Origin: Costus lasius | Taxonomy: Eukaryota > Streptophyta > Magnoliopsida > Zingiberales > Costaceae | DNA length: 64,000 nucleotides | Direction of reading: 5' to 3' | Assembly: GCA_027563935.2 (NCBI GenBank) | Contig: JANVAS020000203.1 | Span: 5,890,001-5,954,000 of the forward strand | In this document: in pieces, positions 1 to 12,242 of the stretch | Position numbering within the stretch: the first letter of the stretch is position 1 | Layout: every line of letters begins with the position of its first letter | Position numbers and translations under genes: made by a program | Notes under the pieces: generated by a model | The model's input: the letters and a program-made list of their open reading frames with translations, nothing else | Database searches by the model: none | Told to the model about the DNA's origin: nothing

Positions 1-1
1 A

Positions 2-1369
2 GTTGCGAAAGGTTTCAAACAAATCTACGGGATAGATTATGATGAAACTTTCTCTCCTGTAGCCATGTTTAAGTCTATTCGGATTCTTTTCGCGATAGCA
101 GCATATTACGACTATGAGATCTGGCAGATGGATGTGAAAACAGCTTTCCTTAATGGAAATCTGGATGAGGATGTGTATATGACACAACCTGAGGGTTTCA
201 CTAATCCAGCAGATCGTCATAAAATATGCAAGTTAAAGAAGTCCATTTATGGACTTAAACAAGCATCAAGAAGCTGGAACATTCGTTTTGATGAATCAAT
301 CTCTGAGTTTGGTTTCATCAAGAACGAGGATGACCCGTGTGTATATAAGAGGTTTAGTGGGAGCGTGATTACATTCCTAATCCTCTACGTCGATGATATC
401 TTGATCATTGGAAATGATATTCCTGAACTGCATGCTGTTAAAGCATGGTTAGGAAAATGTTTCCAGATGAAAGATTTGGGAGAAGCAGCCTATGTACTAG
501 GTGTGAAGATCTACAGGGATAGATCTAAGAGGCTTCTCGGGCTGTGCCAGAGTACTTACATCGATAAGGTCCTGGAGAGATTCCATTTAGAGAATTCTAA
601 ACGTGGATATCTTCTAGTCAGACATGGTCTGAATCTTTCAAAGAGTCAGTGTCCACAAACACAGACTGAGAAAGATGAAATGGACAATACGCCTTATGCT
701 TCGGCTATTGGGTCCATTATGTATGCGATGTTGTGTACTCGCCCAGACGTCGCTTACGGGTTAAGCGTGACCAGTCGATTCCAAAGTAATCCAGGTTTGG
801 CGCACTGGATTGCGGTCAAGAACATCTTAAAATATCTGCGGAGGACCAAAGATATGTTCTTGATATATGGTGGTCAGGAAGAACTCAGTATAGAGGGATA
901 TACTGACGCTTCGTTCCAGTCGGACCAGGATGATTTCCGATCGCAATCAGGCTATGTTTTTAGCTTGAATGGTGGAGCAGTGGTGTGGAAGAGTTTCAAA
1001 CAGTCCACTGTTGCTGATTCCACAACTGAAGCCGAGTATGTTGCAGCCTCGGAAGCATCCAAGGAGGCAGTGTGGATTCGTAAGTTCGTGAGAGAACTTG
1101 GTGTCGTTCCTTCGAGTGCTGATCCTTTGGTTATCTTCTGTGATAACACTGGAGCAATCGCACAAGCAAAGGAACCACGGTCGCACCAGAAGTCCAAGCA
1201 CATACAGAGACGGTTTCACTTGATCCGGGAGATCATTGATCGAGGCGAGATCAAGATTTGCAAGGTTCATACAGATGACAATCTGGCAGACCCGCTTACC
1301 AAGCCTCTGGCGCAGCAGAAGCATGAGAAGCACTGTAATAATATGGGTTTGAGATTTCTCAACCATTAG
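2..1369 (+). CDS. Partial copia Pol: reverse transcriptase C-terminal part and RNase H (element A)
   Basis: The frame is open from base 2 to the TAG at 1367-1369; the apparent ATG at 65 is an internal Met, not a start. It reads through the RT palm, with the catalytic YVDD at 386-397, then the connection region and a Ty1/copia RNase H (GYTDASFQSD, STTEAEYVAASEA, and the C-terminal NLADPLTKPLAQQKHE block). In the family this enzyme copies genomic RNA to cDNA inside cytoplasmic virus-like particles and degrades the RNA template. No stop or frameshift is visible in this part. The tail GLRFLNH directly before the stop and the purine tract is shared with elements B to F. Whether A as a whole was intact cannot be judged, because gag, protease and integrase are outside the window. 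Confidence 0.92.
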   Translation, partial: VAKGFKQIYGIDYDETFSPVAMFKSIRILFAIAAYYDYEIWQMDVKTAFLNGNLDEDVYMTQPEGFTNPADRHKICKLKKSIYGLKQASRSWNIRFDESISEFGFIKNEDDPCVYKRFSGSVITFLILYVDDILIIGNDIPELHAVKAWLGKCFQMKDLGEAAYVLGVKIYRDRSKRLLGLCQSTYIDKVLERFHLENSKRGYLLVRHGLNLSKSQCPQTQTEKDEMDNTPYASAIGSIMYAMLCTRPDVAYGLSVTSRFQSNPGLAHWIAVKNILKYLRRTKDMFLIYGGQEELSIEGYTDASFQSDQDDFRSQSGYVFSLNGGAVVWKSFKQSTVADSTTEAEYVAASEASKEAVWIRKFVRELGVVPSSADPLVIFCDNTGAIAQAKEPRSHQKSKHIQRRFHLIREIIDRGEIKICKVHTDDNLADPLTKPLAQQKHEKHCNNMGLRFLNH

Positions 1370-1389
1370 ATTAAGTGCAAGTGGGAGAT

Positions 1390-3105
1390 TGTTGGGGTAT
1401 GCCCTTAAGGCTAATGTTTGAGGCCTTGGGATTGAATAAGTATCATGTAATAAACTCTTAAGTTTATAATAAGGCATGGTTGTTATTCAGGTTGTTACCT
1501 TGTCTGCTGTAATAAGTGTACTTCTGAATAATGTCTCAAAGCTGTTCAGCTAGGCTGACAGGCTATAAGTCCTTAGTCGAGATATCTTGGTGAACATGAG
1601 ACAGCCTTGATATGATGGAGACTAATATGAGTGCTAATCTTATAGGATGCTTCGAGCATGGAATAAGATGTAGACTCATGGGTACATTGGATGTACTGGA
1701 CAGACCCTACTGGGATATTGCATTGCTTGTCACAATGTGAATGATCCCTGTAAGCAGCAAGTGGCACATGTCCTTTGACTTGAGATCACTTGTGTTTCTA
1801 AATGATGATTGTCATTGTTTTGAGGTAGTTCAATATCATTTGAAATATAATGATTATAGACTATCTTGGATGGTGAGCTTGAATCAGGTTAGGGCACTAG
1901 TGATAGATAAAGGATTGCCGTCTCCTTGTTTAAGGAGTGTGATGTTCTAAAGGCCCCCCTATATGAGATGATTGAGGTAGTGTATGGCCATACCCAGATG
2001 ACTATGTGCATCTGATCTAATCATGCTCATCGTATTGGAGTTACAAGCTTGACATGCTTGTCCAATAAGAACATCCAGTGGCAAAGGACATATGTGTGCC
2101 TTGTGAGTTTTGATTCACACTTGTGTCATGGTTTGGGTGTAGTCTTGGAAGACTATTTCCTTTATATCGGGAGACAGTGATGTGTTGCTAGATACCCCTC
2201 ACTGATCGTGATAACGTAAGTTGTCGTTACCGACATTTAAAGGAAACCCTTAGGGTCGCACAATTTGATGATATGGCTTTCTTGAGTCAGATCGTGTGGA
2301 CTGAATTGTATGGGTTCAGTTTAAAGGGGTTTAATCTCTGATTGCAAGTGAGATCTAGCCTGATCATGTTTGATTGATTAGGGCTTTAGATCGGTAAGCT
2401 TCGATCGAGAGAGATGATGCTAGATCGGTGAGATCAGGAGCATCAGGAGATGAACGGCTAGATCATGAGCCATTTGGTTCATAGAGGGTCTAGACCATGC
2501 CTTGGCTTGGCTTGGTTTGAGTTTGGTCTTTGGGCCAAATCGAATTGAACCAAAGCATGAACCGGTTCACTAGGTGAACGCATGGTTCATCAAGAGGGGC
2601 GTTTTGGCGTTGGAGAGTGGCTTCATGACTTTCCATTTTGGGAAGTCATGTAACGTCATTTGTCTTGATGTCGCCGAAGTGCATTTGCTCGCTTGTCTTT
2701 GCGTTTTGTTTTTGGGGAAAAGAGAGCTTGCCATCTCGTGTGGAAGGAAGTGGACGACAAGAACAAGCGCTCGGCCAAGGAAACTTCTCCATCATCCTAA
2801 CATTCGATCAAGGACACCTTGCGCATCCTTGCTAGCACAAGGAGATCCAAGGAGAAGCCATCTTCTCTTGTGTGTGATTATCTTCGGAGAAGGGGCACTT
2901 GCGCCTTTGCTTCCAAAGCTCCATCTAAACCGAGATGGCTATGGTATGAGTCTCAACTTCACCAAGTTGAACATATGTTTATGCTAAGATTCTTGAAAAC
3001 CTTTTGCTTCCGCTTGCAATGGTGATGCGCCACCCCTTTAAGGTTTTCGCCCCCCTCTTGAAAGGGATTTTGTTTACTTGCGCTCCCCCATGAAGGGGAC
3101 ACTTC
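1390..3105 (+). repeat. 3' LTR of element A (1716 bp)
   Basis: It begins TGTTGGGGTATGCCC directly after the purine-rich AAGTGGGAGAT tract and ends ...GGGGACACTTCA. It is homologous along its length to the LTRs of B, C, D, E and F. Its last ~80 bp most resemble the reverse complement of the E LTR start at 55596, including an extra segment between two CCCC/GGGG blocks. Apparent ORFs inside it on both strands have no family similarity. Confidence 0.93.
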
Positions 3106-4752
3106 ACGTTCTTCATGTACGTGAGATCCCTGCTGGATCTCCCTCTCTCCGCGTGCTCCACACATCGGGCTCGCCGCCGGGCTCCAGCCTCCTATCGCCG
3201 GCCACCGCGAAGCACGAAGGCGATGGACATGGTGGTAGCAGACGCCGCCACCCAATCCGAAGTCGTCGCCTATAAGATCAAGCCAAGCGCTAAATTTTGC
3301 TCGGCTGATTCTTTCGCTCAATTTAGACCGAGTCAACTCGCCGGTTGACTGGTCCAAATTGGGCCCAAATTTTGGGCCTAACACCTTGTATCCTGATAAT
3401 TGACTATTGTTGTGCTTTCTGAAATATACTGAGTCCCACGAGAACTTGCTCGGTGGTGTCTGCACACGCTTTTCTGAACATTTCTGTTAAAGCTAGTTTC
3501 TCTGAATCTACTTCCTGCTGTTGGGAATTTCTGAATTTTTGAAATCTGCTTATTGTTGCATCTCCGCTGAATTTGGTTGTTGGGGAAAGATCTTCACCCC
3601 AAGCTATAGATCATATAGCCTTGTGGAAGGATCAATCTGCACCCCATACTTGGACTGTGTTCTGATTTCGGCGTTGAGTTCTTTGTGCTACTGAAATTGG
3701 CTGGTGCTATTTTCCTAAGAGATTTGGATTCCTATTTTCTACCCGCGTGAGATTGATACCTGAGTTGCGCAATCCTGTCTAGCTCAATAGAGAGTTGGAG
3801 AGGCTTTCATCTTGCTGTGCAAATTTGGCCCCAGTAAGCAGTGCTGCTTGGCCGAAAGTTGAGAGCAAGGAGGAGCAACTCGGGGCTGAAATCTGGGCAC
3901 TGTAGCATACCAGATTTCAGATTTTTCCACTGTTGCTTACCGTTTACCTTTTCTGAATTGCCGCCTCTAAAATCTATCTCTGAATTTTACATGCCGCGTT
4001 TGGGGTTTCAACTGCTGAACTGTGTCCAACCTGCTGCTATTTATGAGCCTTCATTTGCCGAACTTCTGTACTCTATGTGCTGAATCCCCGTTTCTAGATA
4101 GCTAGATATTTTGAACTCTATTTCTGCCCCGCTGTTTAAAAGATTGCTGAATATTCTGTTCACTAGTTGCTGCATACTCCCTTCGCTGAATTTTGAGAGT
4201 TGGCGCATAGCTGAGTTTTGATCCTACTGTAGCTTACCATTTCCATCATTGATATTATCCGCTTCTGTGTATTGCTTGTATACTCTAGATTTTATTATTT
4301 CTGCTGCATGCACGTTAATACTAAGGTTAACCTGGTACGTGTTACACTCTTTATGTGTTTATCTTAGTCCATGTTATTTTGCGTCTCTGAATTTCTGGAA
4401 GGCTGAATTGCTGCACTAGCTATTACCATCCTCATTTGATGAATGTTGCTTTGCTCCCTCTGCACATGCTGAGTTTTTTCACTTACCATAACCATTGTTG
4501 CATTTTATATTTATCATCTGAATACAAGCTGATAGATAGCTAAACTACTTGAATCTTCATGCTTGGTAGTACATCAGGAGCCTATTGACCAACTTGTGCT
4601 TATATTGATAAGTAAGATTGTTGCTTACCATTGGTCCATTGCACCTTGCACCATTCCTTTGCTGAGCTTTGTTGGTATCTGCTGATACCTTCAAATAATT
4701 TGCTAAATGACATTTCTGCATCATTTACCCAACTCAATCCATTGGCTGTGTT
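3106..4752. other. Unclassified intergenic or old repeat segment between elements A and G
   Basis: This is about 1.65 kb with no credible gene. The first ~250 bp are GC-rich (GCCGCCGGG-type tracts) and the rest is AT/pyrimidine-rich. The rest is full of short imperfect word repeats such as GCTGAAT, TTTCTGAA and CTTACCAT, a texture often seen in LTR or UTR sequence of Ty3/gypsy elements. I see no LTR boundary, primer-binding site or coding motif, so it may be an old LTR fragment or ordinary intergenic DNA. It is the only stretch of the window not assigned to a named element. Confidence 0.5.
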
Positions 4753-6699
4753 TGTTGGGAAACCCCGGGGACATTTTACAATTTTTCAGAGTTATAAGCA
4801 TACATACATACATTGCACAGCGGAAGAATGTCCCCGAAATAGGCTGGTCCCAAAAACCCAGTGAAGATCGCAAGCAAGATGAGGTCAGTGTCGTGATAGG
4901 CGCCCAAGCGTGCGCCCTCTGCAGTCTCACACACACGGATGCCTCGAGTCCTCTTCTTCCACGCCCGGTGCTAGCCTAAGGAAGAAGATCCAAGCCTTGT
5001 GCTCCTTCTTCAAAGTATACCCCACCTCCAAGGTAGATGCGCCAAAGATGAAGAAGGATGAGGGAGAGGGAAACCGCCAAGCATCAAGTTCCTTGTGTCA
5101 AGAGAGAAGGAAGAGGCTTGCGGCTAGGGTTTGGAAGGAAGAAGAAGATGCGCCACTTCTTGGTGTTGTCGCCCTTCAAGCCCTTGCTTTCGCCCCTCCT
5201 CTTGTTGTCACGCCTCTAAGGATTGTAACCCCATAAGAGGGGGTGGCTAGGGTCACTTATAAAGAGATAGAGGTGGTTAGGGCAAGGGTTGAGATCATGA
5301 CAAGTGTATGGCTTGGATGAGAAGGTTTGAGGTAAGGAAAGTCTCAAAGACTTTACCATAAACCTCATTCAACCTTTCCATAAGCTACAAGCCTTGCCTT
5401 GTGTGCCAAGGCCTAGCCTTGCGCCCCAAGCAATGCCTTAATGCATTCACACTATCAATGGGAGAGGGCTAGGCGCAAAAAACTTCCTTAATGAAGCAAA
5501 TTTGCCATCCAAACCCCATTATGCCCCTTAGGCGCCAATGGGCTTGGCTTCCTCCCCATTATACCCTTTTAGTCTATTGCCTCTTCATGACAAATTATTA
5601 TTGGGCCTCATTGGATAATGAGCTAGCCCACACTTCATTACATGGCTTGATTAAGCACTTGGATCCAATCCAATGCGACCCTAATCCAAATGTGGCCAAC
5701 CATGGTCAATTTCGGGTCAACCTGCCAAAATTGAAGTTTGGTTCCAATAACATTCTTCCATCTCATCAGGCCCATTGGCGCTGATGAAATCTCCCAATTA
5801 GATCTGAGTTATCCAATAACTCGATCATAAGGCTTCCCGATCAATACGAGAACTCAAGTATCAAGCTGTGCGACCCTGTAGGTTCCTCTAACGCAGGCAG
5901 TGCTGACCAAAGGTCACCACAAGCAGTGAGTGGCACCTAGCAGTGCATCGCTGCTACCCAGGTCATTGAAATGGATATCGACATCGACATCCCCATCATC
6001 GCAACTAGGTACAGATGCATTACAGTCTCTTTGCCGAACTGATATCCGATTGGACAAGTGTGTCACCACTTGTTTTCACCCAAGCACATGGCTATGATTG
6101 AAACAGGTTCTCACCTGAGTATGGCCATACACTCTCAGTCATAGAACCATAGAGGAGCTCCTTGGATATCATACTTCCTTAAGGAAGGGGCAAATCCTAT
6201 ATCTGTCCATTGACCTTCTCATATGGGTCGTGACATGCTCAATGACAACAGTTATGACCTCCCAACTACGGCGAGGTGTTAGGTTGTATCAAAGAAAATC
6301 CCTAACCATATAGAATGGGCAAAGACATCAAGTCAAGGGATCAATGCATCTCCTATTACTTGTGAGGATAACTCATGACACCAAGTCATAGCCTCACAGC
6401 GGGTCTATCCAGTATATCCTCCAATGATATACCCATGTGTCTGCGTTAGCACCACGTGCCTAACCAGCCCACATACCAGTCTCACAAGTACCATAGCTAT
6501 CCCATATCCACTAAGGTACATCGACTGGGGACTATAGTTCGAGCACAGATCCAATCTGTCTCCAGGGACATTATCATGTTAGTACATATGCGCAGATGTA
6601 AACAAACATAGATAACGACAATGCCATAATGATATAAATATCAAAGTCAAGTAGTACATAAGTGGACCAAAACTAGGTCCTAGGGCATATACACCAACA
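4753..6699 (-). repeat. 3' LTR of element G (1947 bp)
   Basis: On the element's own strand it starts TGTTGGTGTATATGCCC and ends in GGGGTTTCCCAACA, so plus-strand limits are TGTTGGG at 4753 and CCAACA at 6699. It is followed at 6700 by ATCTCCCACTTGCAC, the reverse complement of the copia purine tract. Against the right LTR it is about 97 % alike from roughly 5770 to 6410, but much more diverged, with indels, in the 4850-5250 stretch. Confidence 0.9.
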
Positions 6700-6720
6700 A
6701 TCTCCCACTTGCACTAAGGC

Positions 6721-9556
6721 CTAGAAGTTGATGAATCTCAACCCCATATCTCTAGCGTGACCATCATGCTTCTGCTGCACCAAAGCCTTGGTCAATGGGT
6801 CTGCCAGATTGTTCTCTGTGTCAACTCTGCTAATCTTGACATCACCTCTGTCAATGATCTCTCTGATCAGGTGAAATCTTCTGAGTATGTTTTTGGATCT
6901 TTGTTGAGACCGTGGTTCTTTGGCTTGTGCAATTGCTCCATTGTTGTCACAGTAGAGTTCAATGGGATCCATTGCACTAGGGACCACCTGAAGATCACAT
7001 AAGAACTTCCTTATCCAAACGGCTTCCTTGGCTGCCTCAGAAGCGGCCACATACTTAGCCTCGGTTGTAGAATCTTCTATGGTGGATTGCTTGAAGCACT
7101 TCCAGCATACAGCGCCTCTATTTATCTTGAACACATAGCCGGCCTGCGATCTAAAGTCATCAGGGTCAGACTGGAACGATGCATCAGTATAGCCCTGCAT
7201 ACTGAGCTCTTCCTGTCCTCCATAGACCAAGAACAAATCCTTAGTTCTTCTTAGATACTTTAGGATGTTCTTTACAGCAACCCAGTGCTGCAGACCTGGA
7301 TTGGATTGGTATCGGCTGGTTATGCTTACAACATATGCCACATCTGGTCTAGTACACAACATTGCATACAAGATCGATCCTACTGCCGAAGCATAAGGAA
7401 TTCGACTCATGTCATCCCTCTCAGCCTGTGTTGTAGGACACTGGCTTTTTGAGAGAGTAAGACCATGTCTTACTGGAAGGTATCCTTTCTTGGATTGCTC
7501 CAAGTTGAACCTCTCCAGGACCTTATCAATGTAGGTACTCTGACTAAGGGCCAGGAGCCTCTTGGATCTATCCCGGTAGATCCTTACGCCTAGAATATAG
7601 GCGGCCTCCCCTAAGTCTTTCATCTCAAAAAACTTCCCCAACCATGTCTTCACAGCTTGAAGACTAGGGATGTCGTTTCCGATGAGCAGTATGTCATCGA
7701 CATACAAGACCAGAAAAATCACTAAGCTCCCACTGAATTTTCTGTATACACAGGCGTCATCTTCGCTTTTGATAAAGCCATAATCTCTCACGGCTTCATC
7801 AAATCGAAGATTCCAACTTGGAGATGCTTGCTTTAATCCATAAATGGATCTCTTTAGCTTGCAGACCTTATTAGCCTCTGCAGGATGGATGAAGCCATCA
7901 GGTTGTGACATATACACATCCTCAGTCAGCTTCCTGTTAAGGAACGCTGTCTTCACATCCATCTGTCATATCTCATAGTCATGATATGAAGCTATAGCAA
8001 GCAGAATCCGAATGGATTTGATCATGGCAACTGGTGAGAAGGTTTCATCATAGTCCACCCCGTAGACTTGTTTAAATCCTATAGCCACTAGTCTACCCTT
8101 ATAGGTAACTATATTGCCATCCATGTTTGTCTTCCTCTTGAAGACCCATTTACACCCTATAGGTTTTACCCCATCAGGCAGCTCAACCAAATCCCAGACT
8201 TGGTTAGCCGACATAGAATCCATCTCGGATCGCATGGCGTCAAGCCATCTCTCGGAGTCCGGTCCACTGACCGCCTCATCATAGGTTCAGGGTTCATCCT
8301 CAATGATGAAGATCCCATCGTGTTGGGTCGGCAGCGACACGTACCTTTCAGGTGCACGACGAATTCTCCCAGACCTACGCGGGACCTGTGTCTGAGCCTC
8401 AGGTTGGCTAGCAACCGGTGCAGGTGGCTCAGATTCCATCTCTTTGTCTTGTGCTTGCACTTGGACCTCATCCAAGTCAAACTTCCTCCCACTAACTTCT
8501 TTCATGATAAATTCTTTCTCCAGAAAGACAGCACCCCGAGCAACAAACACTTTGTTCTCGGTTGGGACATAGAAGTAGTATCCTTTAGTTTCCTTAGGAT
8601 ACCCCACAAACACGCATTTATTAGATCTAGGTTCTAGCTTGCTAGAATCCTGACGTTTGACATAAGCCTCACATCCCCAGATCTTGATAAAAGTGAGATT
8701 AGGGCGTCTCCCACTCCACGTCTCGTATGGTATTTTGGAGACACTCTTAGATGGAACGTTATTCAGTATTAGAGAAGTTGTCTCTAGTGCATGCCCCCAG
8801 AATGAGGGAGGTAGAGTTGCATGACTCATCATAGATCGAACCATGTCCAATAAAGTTCGATTTCTCCTTTCAGACACACCATTCCATTGAGGTGTTCCAG
8901 GAGGAGTGAGTTGGGATATGACCCCAGATTCTCTCAAATAGTCAAAGAACTCACCACTCAGGTACTCTCCACCTCGATCTAATCGAAGAGCTTTAATGGA
9001 TCTTCCAAGCAGGTTCTCTACTTCATTCTTGAACTTCTTGAATTTCTCAAAGGACTCAGATTTATGTCTCATTAAGTAGACATAACCATACCTACTGAAG
9101 TCATCAGTAAAGGTAATGAAGTAGTTGTACCCTCCTCTGGCTTGTTTATTGCAAGGCCCACACACATCAGTATGTATGAGATCCAATAAACCTCCTGCCC
9201 TCTCACCAATCGTGGTGAAGGGTGCCTTTGTCATTTTCCCTAATAAACAAGGTTCACAAGTATCAAATTCCTCCAAGGAACTTGAATCTAACAATCCATT
9301 TGCATGGAGTTGTTGGATGCGATTCTTGTTTATATGGGCTAATCGACAGTGCCAAAGGAAAGCACCAACTGAACCACTCAGTTTGGTCCTTTTATTACTT
9401 ATGTTACAAATAGAACTTTCCATATCCAAGATATATAGACCATTGCACAAAGTACCCTTCCCATAGAACATATTTGCAAATGAAAAAGAATAAGAGTTCT
9501 TATTTATTTCAAACTTAAATCCCTTCTTTGCTAAGCAAGGAATGGATACAATGTTC
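6721..9556 (-). pseudogene. Disabled copia pol of element G: integrase, reverse transcriptase, RNase H
   Basis: Three pieces lie in one frame (9471 to 8289, 8286 to 7969, 7965 to 6721), separated by in-frame TGA codons at 8287-8289 and 7966-7968. The second replaces the Trp of the usual EIWQMDVKTAFLN block. The first piece has the zinc-binding start of integrase (WHCRLAH, CEPC), the DDE core (HTDVCGP, FTDDFSRYG, GVSERRN) and the linker to RT. The last piece has YVDD (reverse complement of 7693-7704) and RNase H (GYTDASFQSD). The protein cannot be made as one chain, so this copy is dead. The frame differs from that of the gag piece upstream; the shift lies near 9557, just after LELDNC. Confidence 0.9.
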
Positions 9557-10589
9557 TTAGTAAGTCAAGGTACACAAGCAATTATCTAGTTCTAATTGAA
9601 CTTTAGAAGGCAAGGAGAGAGTCAAAACGCCTACAGCAATAGCAGCAACCTGCGCCCTGTTTCCAACGCGTAGGTCAATCTCTCCAGGTCGCACCGATCT
9701 ACTTTTCTTGAGCCCCTGCATATTTGTACAAATATGAGCCCCACATGCGGTATCCAATACCCATGACATAGAAGTAGAAAGATTGACTTCTGTAACATAG
9801 ATACCTGAGCTAGAAGTTAACGCCAAACCTTTCTTCTCCTCATTCTGAAGCTGCTTGCAGTCCCTTATGCAGTGACCCTGCTCGCCACAGTGAAAACACC
9901 TCTGGTCCTTTGACTTCTTCACCTTTTTCTTCAGTGCCTTGGTAGGACGTCTGGCACTGCTCTTAGCACGTGCCTTACCCTTCTTCCTTATCTTCTTGGT
10001 CGTAGGGACCAAAAGAACAGAATTGGGTTTGGTCTTACCCATCTCACGCTCGGCTATTTGGAGCATATTAATTAATTCCTCCCGTGTGCACTCAATCCGG
10101 TTCATGTTGAAATTAATAATAAACGGACTAAAGCTAGGGGACAGGGAATGCAGAATAAGATCCACAACCAGCTCGTTGTCTATGGCATGTCCCAGTCTCC
10201 TGAGATGATCCACATTCCCAATGAGTTTGAGAATATGGGGTCTCACTGGTGCACCCTTAGACAACTTACACCGAAAGACTACTTTGGCAGTGTCAAATCT
10301 CTCAGTTCTAGCCTGAGCCTCGAACATCTGTTTCAGATGAGTGATCATCTGAAAAGCGTTCTCCTCCTCATATTGCACCTGCAGTTCAGGTGCCATGCTG
10401 GCTAGCATAAGACATGCAACCTCCAAAGAGTCATCCTGATGCTTTCTATAAGCATCTCTGTCTGCAGTTCGGGCATTAGGCGGAGGAACCGCAGGAAGAG
10501 CCTGTTCAAGGACATACAGCTTCTCTCGAGCTTGAGGACTATCCTCAAGTTCCGATGCCAGTCCATAAAGTTAGTTCCAACCAACATAT
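9557..10589 (-). pseudogene. Truncated and frameshifted copia gag and protease region of element G
   Basis: The main open piece (10426 to 9557) holds the C-terminal part of copia Gag, a CCHC zinc knuckle (CFHCGEQGHCIRDC) that binds RNA during packaging, and a protease start with VLDTACGAHIC. The N-terminal part (GTNFMDWHRNLRIVLKLE) is in another frame (10589 to about 10535), so there is a frameshift near 10530. The first dozen Gag codons and the start are missing, and the reading frame runs directly into the LTR at 10590. The gene is therefore nonfunctional in at least three ways. Confidence 0.85.
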
Positions 10590-12242
10590 TGTTGGGAAAC
10601 CCCGGGGACATTTTATAATTTTTTAGAGTTATAGACATACATACATACATTGCACAGCGGAAGAATGTCCCCGAAACAGGCCGGTCCCAAAAACCCAGTG
10701 AAGATCACAAGCAAGAGAGTCGACACGATGAGTTAGGAAATACCTTAAGAGCGGTTTGGAGTGATGCTGATGCAGGCGCCCAAGTGTGCGCCCTCTACAG
10801 TCTCACACACACGGATCTCTTGAGTCCTCTTCTTCCACACCCGGTGCTAGCCTCGGGAAGAAGATCCAAGCCTTAGGGAGATGCTCCAATCACCTTGCGC
10901 CACCACCAAGGAGGGATGCGCCAAAGAAGATGAAGAGGAGAGGAAACCGTCAAGAGCTTTCTTCACTTGCGCTAGGAAAAAGAAAGGAAGAAGACTTGCG
11001 GCCATTTGATGGAAGAGGAAGAGGTTGCGCCACCTTTGTTCCTTGCTCTCGCCCCTCTTAATGTGTTCACGCCTCCAAGGATGAATCAATGCAAGAGGGG
11101 GCGACTAGGGTCACATATATAGGGCAAGAGGCGGTTAGGGCAAGGGCTAGGATCTTGATAAGTGTAGGGCTAGGATGAGGAGGTTTGAGGCAAGGAAAGT
11201 CTCCAAGACTTTACCATAAATCTCATTCAACCTATCCATAATTGCCTAAGCACCATATCAGCCCAAGACATGCCTTAAAGGCATTCATACCATCAATGGG
11301 AGAGGGCTAGGTGCATATTACTTCTTAATGAAGCAATTTTTGCCACCCAAACCCCATTATGCCCCTTAGGCGCCAATGGGGTTGGGTCTCTCCCCATTAT
11401 ACCCTTTTAGCCTATTTCCTCTTCATGACAACTTGTTATTGGGCCTCATTGGATAATGAGCTAGCCCAAACTTCATCACATGGGTTGATTAAGCATTTGG
11501 ATCCAATCCAATGCAACCCTAATCCAAATGTGACCAACCATGGTCAAATACGGGTCAAACTGCCAAAAATGAAGTTTAGCTCCAATAACATTCTTCCATC
11601 TCATCGGGCCCATTGGCGCTGATGAAATCTCCCAATTAGATCCGAGTTATCCAATAACTCGATCATAAGGCTTCCCGATCAATACTTGAACTCAAGTATC
11701 AAGGTGTGCGACCCTGTAGGTTCCTCTGACGCCGGCAGTGCTGACCAAAGGTCACCACAAGCAGTGAGTGGCACCTAGCAGTGCATCGCTGCTACCCAGG
11801 TCATTGGAATGGATATCGACATCGACATCCCCATCATCGCAACCAGGTACAGATGCATTACAGTCTCTTTGCCGAACTGATATCCGATTGGACAAGTGTG
11901 TCACCACTTGTTTTCACCAAATCACATGGCTATGACTAAAACAAGTTCTCACCTGGGTATGGCCATACACTCTCAGTCATAGAACCATAGAGGAGCTCCA
12001 TGGATATCATGCTTCCCTAAGGAAGGGCAAATCCTATGTCTGTCCATTGACCTTCTCATATGGGTCGTGACATGCTCAATGACAACCGTTATGACCTCGC
12101 AACTACGGCGAGGTGTTAGGTTGTATCAAAACAAATCCCTAACCATATAGAATGGCCAATGACATCAAGTCAAGGGATCAATGCATCTCCTATTACTTGT
12201 GAGGATAACTCATGACACCAAGTCATAGCCTCACAGCGGGTC
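10590..12242 (-). repeat. 5' LTR of element G, truncated by insertion of element K
   Basis: It matches the left G LTR from TGTTGGGAAACCCC up to CACAGCGGGTC at 12242, where the left copy continues TATCCAGTATATCC (after about 6410). The break is exactly at the TGATGTGGGG start of K, so the cut is an insertion and the expected TSD is GGGTC. The stretch 10700-11100 differs strongly from its partner by substitutions and indels, including an insertion around 10715-10765. Confidence 0.88.

Larger units (their letters stand above)
1..3105 (+). mobile_element. Element A: 3' part of a Ty1/copia LTR retrotransposon (Angela/BARE-like)
   Basis: The window opens inside the reverse transcriptase frame of a copia element and runs through RNase H, a purine-rich tract (about 1379-1389) and a complete 3' LTR ending in CA at 3105. 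The 5' half lies outside the window, so the TSD cannot be confirmed; the 5 bp after the element are CGTTC (3106-3110). Coding sequence and LTR are closely similar to elements B to F in this window, so it belongs to the same family. Confidence 0.93.
4753..12242 (-). mobile_element. Element G: internally deleted Ty1/copia retrotransposon, host of the main nest
   Basis: A minus-strand copia element flanked by LTRs that begin TGTTGGGAAACCCC on the plus strand (4753 and 10590). The internal part is only 3890 bp against about 5750 bp in element C. Between the right LTR and gag there is no primer-binding site, no leader and no gag start. The right-hand (5') LTR is cut at 12242 by element K after GGGTC; its remaining part must lie beyond the window. 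Pol is broken by stops and frameshifts. Its proteins are clearly diverged from the B-F family, so it is a separate, older copia family of the same general lineage. Confidence 0.9.

Noticed and set aside
947..1477. Antisense ORFs (up to 176 codons) opposite the RNase H region, recurring at 41664-42101, 54736-55155, 57235-57720 and 60989-61351
   Set aside because: They recur because the pol sequence recurs; the peptide has no recognisable domain and follows the codon pattern of the sense strand.
2574..3348. Overlapping ORFs of 60-170 codons on both strands around the A LTR end
   Set aside because: The first part is LTR sequence; the rest is GC-rich unassigned DNA with no conserved protein feature.
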